A stretch of DNA of 25,326 nt from an uncultured Ruminococcus sp. Its GTDB lineage: Bacteria; Bacillota; Clostridia; Oscillospirales; Ruminococcaceae. Made by a program: the position numbers and the translations under genes. The stretch spans positions 1-25,326 of the forward strand of contig CAADWP010000169.1 of NCBI GenBank assembly GCA_900752785.1. The letters run 5' to 3'. Position 1 is the first letter of the stretch. The number at the start of each line of letters is the position of its first letter. The notes beneath the pieces are model-generated. The model was not told the DNA's origin. It searched no databases and saw nothing but the letters and a program-made list of their open reading frames with translations. Shown here piece after piece: positions 20,954 to 25,326 of the stretch.

Positions 20954-22074
20954 CAATCACTTATGCCGATATTGACGGGTTTAAGAATCTCTCGGGGATA
21001 TCCTTTGTTCCCGACCCGAAATATAATATTATTGTCGGAAAGAACGCTCAGGGAAAAACTAATCTGCTTGAAGCAATGTGGATATTATCAGGCTGCAAAA
21101 GCTTTCGCGGATCAAAGGAAAGAGATTATGTCTGCCTTGGCGGAAGCAGGATGTCGTCAAAAATAAAAATACGCGACAATATTCGCGAGCAGAAAATAAC
21201 ATTTGAAATGACAAAGGGCGCTAATTCTCAGAAAATTATTTATCTTAACGGTGTGAAGCAGAAAGGCACAAGATCTCTGTTTGACGTTTTTAAGTGCATT
21301 GCCTTTATTCCCGACGATGTTGAGATAATTAAGGGATCTCCTGAAAAAAGACGGAACTTTATAGATATGGCAGCTTCTCAGTTAAATCCCATTTTTGTGG
21401 TTCATATTACAAAACATAATGCTATCATGAATCAGAGAAACGCTTTGCTGAAAGAGATAATGCAGGGAAGCGTACCGCGGGACGTTATTCAGATATGGGA
21501 CAGACAGGCAGCTCATGAAGGGTCGCTTATCTCATATATGAGGAGCGAATATGTATCGAAAATAAATGAGATATGCGGCAGACTTTATGAAAAAATATCC
21601 GGAGGAACGGAAAAAATGGAGCTTGAATACAAGTCGAATGTATTTAAGCCGGAAGATTTTCAGCAGCCCTGCGGTGAAGCGGCTTTTTCACAGTATTATA
21701 ATAAGCTTTGTGAAACAGCCGAGTATGATATAAGAACAGGTTCTACTCATGCAGGTGTGAACAGAGACGAGATAATTATAAAGATAAACGGAATAAGCGC
21801 TAAAGAATACGGATCTCAGGGGCAGATAAAAAGCGCTGCTCTTGTAATAAAGCTTGCTCAGGCTGAAATTTTTATGAAGAGATCGAAGGATGCTCCTGTG
21901 ATTTTCCTTGATGACGTTATGGGAGAGCTCGACGAAAACCGTCAGAAATTTATTTTTGAGATAATTAAGGATATGCAGGTATTTATAACTACCTGCAATG
22001 AAAGTGCGATCCTTCCTGAAATTAAAGGAAAGATCCTGAAAATATGCGGGGGTAAGATCCTTGAAGAGACCTAA
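20950..22074 (+). CDS. recF: DNA replication and repair protein RecF
   Basis: A 374-residue SMC-like ATPase that acts with RecO and RecR to load RecA at single-strand gaps. Walker A GKNAQGKT is at 30-37, the ABC-type signature region [12 protein letters not shown] at 287-298, and Walker [13 protein letters not shown] at about 317-328. The start is GTG at 20950, overlapping yaaA. Length is typical. The 3' end overlaps the TTG start of the next gene by 14 bases. Confidence 0.96.
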   Translation: MTITYADIDGFKNLSGISFVPDPKYNIIVGKNAQGKTNLLEAMWILSGCKSFRGSKERDYVCLGGSRMSSKIKIRDNIREQKITFEMTKGANSQKIIYLNGVKQKGTRSLFDVFKCIAFIPDDVEIIKGSPEKRRNFIDMAASQLNPIFVVHITKHNAIMNQRNALLKEIMQGSVPRDVIQIWDRQAAHEGSLISYMRSEYVSKINEICGRLYEKISGGTEKMELEYKSNVFKPEDFQQPCGEAAFSQYYNKLCETAEYDIRTGSTHAGVNRDEIIIKINGISAKEYGSQGQIKSAALVIKLAQAEIFMKRSKDAPVIFLDDVMGELDENRQKFIFEIIKDMQVFITTCNESAILPEIKGKILKICGGKILEET

Positions 22075-22351
22075 AATTTATCTGCACATTGGAAATAATT
22101 TTTCAGTAAATACGAGCGAAATAGTGGGGATATTCGATATTGAGAACACCACTGTTGAAAAGTGTACAAAGATACTGCTTGATCGTGCGGAAAAGGAAAA
22201 AAAATGTATATATACAAGCTATGATATGCCAAAAAGCTTTATTATAACAATGAAAAAAGGTACGGAAAAGGTATATATCACAAATCTTGCGGCATCGACC
22301 TTAAAAAAAAGGCTTTATATAAACGACAGCTTGTATGATTTAAAGCTTTGA
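22061..22351 (+). CDS. remB: RemB-like regulator (YaaB, DUF370)
   Basis: A 96-residue protein whose start IYLHIGNNFSVNTSEIVGIFDIENTTV is the DUF370/RemB signature; Bacillus RemA and RemB influence matrix genes, and remB lies between recF and gyrB there too. No ATG is available; I use TTG at 22061 with GGGGGTAAG upstream, overlapping recF. The C-terminal half (KSFIITMKKGTEKVYITNLAASTLKKRL) is also family-like. Confidence 0.88.
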   Translation: MKRPKIYLHIGNNFSVNTSEIVGIFDIENTTVEKCTKILLDRAEKEKKCIYTSYDMPKSFIITMKKGTEKVYITNLAASTLKKRLYINDSLYDLKL

Positions 22352-22443
22352 ATAACGCAGTTGCGCTTATTATTACGGTAAATACAGATATATCAGGGAA
22401 TATTCATTTTTTGAAAAGCTCTGAAACACTTGGAGGTAAATAA

Positions 22444-24369
22444 ATGAGTCAGCAGAATAACAATTATGACGAAAACGACATACAAGTCTTAGAAGGACTG
22501 GAGGCAGTTCGTAAGAGACCCGGTATGTATATCGGTTCGACGGGTTCGGGAGGTCTGCATCATCTTGTCTATGAAATTGTGGATAATTCTATTGACGAGG
22601 CGCTGGCAGGATATTGTTCAGAGATAACCGTCGAGATTTTAAGCGGCGATATTATCCGAGTTTCCGATAACGGGCGCGGTATTCCGGTGGGAATCCATCC
22701 AAAGGAGGGAATTTCCGCAGCTACAGTCGTTTATACTATCCTCCATGCAGGCGGTAAATTCGGCGGCGGCGGATATAAGGTTTCCGGAGGTCTTCACGGC
22801 GTCGGAGCTTCTGTTGTAAACGCTCTTTCCGAGTGGCTTGAGCTTACCGTTCAGGACGGTGAACATATTTATTTTCAGAGGTTTGAGCGAGGAAATTATG
22901 ACGAGCAGCTCAAAATAATCGGAGATACTTCAAAAACTGGTACAAGCGTAATGTTCAAGGCAGACGCCCAAATATTTGAAAGCACCGTTTATGATTATGA
23001 AATACTTCTGAAGCGTTTACGCGAACAGGCATTTCTTAACGCAGGAATAAAAATAGTGTTTTCCGATAAGCGCGACCCCGAAAATATTCAGGGAGAAACG
23101 CTTCATTATGAGGGCGGAATCCGCCAATTTGTAGAGCATATTCATGAAACAAGAGGCCTCGAAAGTCTTAGCGGAGACGTTATTTACGTTTCGGGAACAC
23201 AAGGTGATTCCTTTGCGGAGATTGCTTTACAGTACAACGACAGCTATAATGAAATAATTCTTTCCTTTGCAAACAATATTCATACAAAAGACGGTGGTTC
23301 GCATGAAACAGGCTTTAAAAATGCGCTTACCAAGGTCATTAATGAATACGGAAGAAAAATGGGACTTCTCAAGGATAAGGAAAAGCTTTCGGGAGAGGAT
23401 GTCAGGGAAGGTCTTACTGCAATTATATCAGTAAAGCTTACAGAGTGCGAATTTGAGGGACAGACAAAGGGACGTCTTGGAAATCCGGAGGTTAAGCCGT
23501 TTGTCGAGAAGCTTGTAATGGAAAAGCTTATGAATTTCCTTGAAGAAAATCCTGATATAGCAAAAATGATATTTGACAAGAGTATTTCGGCTCTTAAAGC
23601 GCGTGAAGCTGCTAAAAGGGCAAGAGAGGCCGAGAGAAAGAAAAACGCATTCGGAAATTCCGCAATGCCTGAAAAGCTTGCGGATTGCTCAGAACGCGAC
23701 AGCAGATATACGGAAATTTACATCGTTGAGGGAGATTCTGCCGGAGGCTCGGCAAAACAGGGCAGAGATCGCCGGTATCAGGCTATTTTGTCTCTTTGGG
23801 GAAAAATGCTGAATGTAGAAAAGGCTCGTATTGACCGAATTTACGGAAATGATAAGCTTGAACCGGTAGTTGCCGCTCTCGGCACGGGCATAGGCGAGGA
23901 ATTTGATATTGAGAAGCTTCGCTACGGCAAAGTTATTATAATGGCGGATGCCGACGTTGACGGTATGCATATCAGAACGCTGCTTCTGACGTTTTTCTTC
24001 CGCTATATGAGACCGCTGATAACTAACGGCAACGTATATATTGCTCAGCCTCCGCTTTTTAAGATATGGCGAGGAAAGCAAGAACGTTATGCATTTTCGG
24101 ATGAGGAAAGAGATAAGTATATTGAAGAATTATCGGACGGCGGAAAGTATAAGCCTGAAACACAGCGGTATAAGGGTCTTGGTGAAATGGATCCCGATCA
24201 GCTGTGGGAAACCACTATGGATCCCGAGCGCAGGACTATCATAAAAATATCTATGGAGGACGCTCTCATTGCCGATGAAACCTTTTCTATCCTTATGGGC
24301 GATAAGGTTGAACCCAGACGTAATTTCATTGAGAAAAACGCAAAATTCGCACAAAATCTCGATATTTAA
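22444..24369 (+). CDS. gyrB: DNA gyrase subunit B
   Basis: A 641-residue type IIA topoisomerase ATPase subunit. GHKL motifs: [10 protein letters not shown] near 44-53, DNGRGIPV at 75-82 and [14 protein letters not shown] near 115-128. The TOPRIM domain has [15 protein letters not shown] near 429 and DADVDG near 502. The C-terminal ends YKGLGEMDP...[16 protein letters not shown] as usual. Length is that of the short Gram-positive form, without the enterobacterial insertion. TTGGAGGTAAATAA precedes the ATG. The upstream 92-base gap contains no clear consensus promoter. Unlike Bacillus, gyrA does not follow directly: a YcxB-like gene intervenes. Confidence 0.97.
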   Translation: MSQQNNNYDENDIQVLEGLEAVRKRPGMYIGSTGSGGLHHLVYEIVDNSIDEALAGYCSEITVEILSGDIIRVSDNGRGIPVGIHPKEGISAATVVYTILHAGGKFGGGGYKVSGGLHGVGASVVNALSEWLELTVQDGEHIYFQRFERGNYDEQLKIIGDTSKTGTSVMFKADAQIFESTVYDYEILLKRLREQAFLNAGIKIVFSDKRDPENIQGETLHYEGGIRQFVEHIHETRGLESLSGDVIYVSGTQGDSFAEIALQYNDSYNEIILSFANNIHTKDGGSHETGFKNALTKVINEYGRKMGLLKDKEKLSGEDVREGLTAIISVKLTECEFEGQTKGRLGNPEVKPFVEKLVMEKLMNFLEENPDIAKMIFDKSISALKAREAAKRAREAERKKNAFGNSAMPEKLADCSERDSRYTEIYIVEGDSAGGSAKQGRDRRYQAILSLWGKMLNVEKARIDRIYGNDKLEPVVAALGTGIGEEFDIEKLRYGKVIIMADADVDGMHIRTLLLTFFFRYMRPLITNGNVYIAQPPLFKIWRGKQERYAFSDEERDKYIEELSDGGKYKPETQRYKGLGEMDPDQLWETTMDPERRTIIKISMEDALIADETFSILMGDKVEPRRNFIEKNAKFAQNLDI

Positions 24370-24468
24370 ACGATTATTTTTGTTCTCATTAAAGGATATA
24401 TCACCATTTTAAGGGTGCAGAGTCTTTTTAGATGCGGAATAAAAGCAATCAGACATAAAGGAGAAATA

Positions 24469-25044
24469 ATGGAAGAAAATTACAGACTGGTAAAGGATTA
24501 TAAGATATCTCATGAGCTTTTCAAGGATGCATATCACAGTTATCAGAAAAAATATATTTACCCAAAGAGTTATATTTTTATGGCAATATTTCTCTTGCTT
24601 TCGTTAGATTTCATCATAGCGGCAGTTAAGGAACCGTCAAACAAGCTTGTTTATTTGCTGATTTTCGTTTGCGTCGCTTTTGCTTTCAGAGAGTGGTTCA
24701 ATCCAAGAAAAATCCGCAACAATATAGTTGACACGGTAAAGGAAATGGGAGAGCCTACCTACAGGATAGGTATTGCTGACGATTATATTGATATATCAAC
24801 GATTGATATTGGAAATGCTGAAAATTATTCTAATGATCCTGGGGAGGACGAGCTTAAATATAATGAGGAATACGATCCCATGCCGGAAAAGACCACGCTT
24901 GCCATAAACGATGATCTTAAAGCTCTTGAATATGATAAATATTTTTTGATCGTAAGCGGAAAAAGGATGTTTTACATACTTCCGAAAGAAGGCTTTTCTG
25001 AGGAAGAAAACGAGATTATCCGTAATATTAATACTATCTCATAG
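24469..25044 (+). CDS. YcxB-like two-TM membrane protein
   Basis: A 191-residue protein. An N-terminal polar part (KISHELFKDAYHSYQKK) is followed by two hydrophobic segments (about 33-51 and 59-73), then the basic FNPRKIRNN and an acidic, soluble C-terminal domain. The C-terminal pattern KALEYDKYFLIVSGKRMFYILPKEGFSEEE is that of YcxB-type domains, which have no established role. The ATG at 24469 is preferred, with AAAGGAG at 24458-24464, over the frame start at 24415. The stop overlaps the gyrA ribosome-binding site (AGGAGGT), so the gene is in the gyrB-gyrA operon. Confidence 0.72.
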   Translation: MEENYRLVKDYKISHELFKDAYHSYQKKYIYPKSYIFMAIFLLLSLDFIIAAVKEPSNKLVYLLIFVCVAFAFREWFNPRKIRNNIVDTVKEMGEPTYRIGIADDYIDISTIDIGNAENYSNDPGEDELKYNEEYDPMPEKTTLAINDDLKALEYDKYFLIVSGKRMFYILPKEGFSEEENEIIRNINTIS

Positions 25045-25057
25045 GAGGTAAGAAAAT

Positions 25058-25326
25058 TTGCTGTATAACGACAATTCAAAGGTAATAAATTCCGAAATTG
25101 TTGATGAAATGGAAAACTCCATGCTTCATTATGCCATGTCGGTAATTGTTTCGCGTGCGCTTCCCGATGTAAGAGACGGTTTGAAGCCGGTACACCGCAG
25201 GATCTTGTATACGCTTCATGAAAACGGTCTTACACCGGATAAGGCGTACAGAAAATGTGCCGATACGGTCGGCGCAGTTCTCGGACGCTATCATCCTCAC
25301 GGTGACAGCTCGGTTTACGACGCTCT
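25058..25326 (+). CDS. gyrA: DNA gyrase subunit A, N-terminal part (3' end outside window)
   Basis: The frame starts with TTG at 25058 behind AGGAGGT and runs to the window edge (89 full codons). It shows the GyrA signatures [34 protein letters not shown] and [15 protein letters not shown]. In E. coli numbering the quinolone-determining positions are Ser83 and Asp87, both the susceptible-type residues, with Ser instead of Ala at 84. The catalytic tyrosine lies beyond the window. It forms the cleavage subunit with GyrB. Confidence 0.95.
   Translation, partial: MLYNDNSKVINSEIVDEMENSMLHYAMSVIVSRALPDVRDGLKPVHRRILYTLHENGLTPDKAYRKCADTVGAVLGRYHPHGDSSVYDA

Noticed and set aside
22639..24354. Minus-strand frames opposite gyrB
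   Set aside because: Antisense shadows of a full-length gyrB.
1..25326. tRNA or rRNA genes as integration target or in the origin region
   Set aside because: I saw no cloverleaf or rRNA-like sequence on either strand; by eye only, so a small RNA could be missed.

Overview
The window is the replication-origin region of a low-GC Gram-positive (Firmicutes) chromosome, with the right end of an integrated mobile element at its left edge. Gene order and protein sequences fit a clostridial gut anaerobe of the Oscillospiraceae, most likely a Ruminococcus-like organism. That assignment is inference from gene content (flavodiiron protein, clostridial-type SerRS, Spo0J/Soj/Noc, RemB, bipartite origin); no taxonomic marker could be searched.

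Layout. (1) 1 to about 2633: element end, visibly more GC-rich than the rest. It holds the C-terminal part of a P4/D5-type primase-helicase, a dyad-symmetric array of CGTGT sites, a small excisionase and a convergent tyrosine integrase. (2) About 2634-3422: a scarred junction with the 3' end of an interrupted gene plus its terminator, an AraC-family remnant and an inverted-repeat unit. (3) 3423-5273: a forward redox cluster (flavodiiron protein, FTR-like iron-sulfur protein, thioredoxin) and a 34-residue DUF3789-like protein. (4) 5345-16659: the leftward arm, all on the minus strand: rpmH-rnpA-yidD-yidC-jag, mnmE-mnmG-rsmG, noc, parA-parB-serS, with three perfect parS sites. (5) 16660-19130: a bipartite oriC flanking dnaA. 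(6) 19131 to the end: the rightward arm on the plus strand: dnaN, an unknown membrane protein, yaaA, recF, remB, gyrB, a YcxB-like membrane protein and the start of gyrA.

How it works together. Transcription diverges from the origin on both sides, co-directional with replication. DnaA binds the two box clusters, ParB loads at parS within a few kb of oriC, the Noc-like protein is a second ParB-fold factor, and the gyr, dnaN and recF genes supply replication and topology functions. The rpmH block makes ribosomal protein L34, RNase P protein and membrane-insertion factors; mnmE, mnmG and rsmG modify tRNA and 16S rRNA.

Most unusual points: (a) a mirror-symmetric array of CGTGT motifs beside the element's primase, a candidate element origin; (b) an oriC whose repeated box is TTTTCAACA rather than TTATCCACA, together with a DnaA whose DNA-reading helix differs at three usually conserved positions; (c) a Noc-like protein with altered CTP-motif residues and an amphipathic N-terminus; (d) a two-TM protein with a 32-residue internal repeat between dnaN and yaaA; (e) a terminator hairpin that buries the ribosome-binding site of the DUF3789-like gene.
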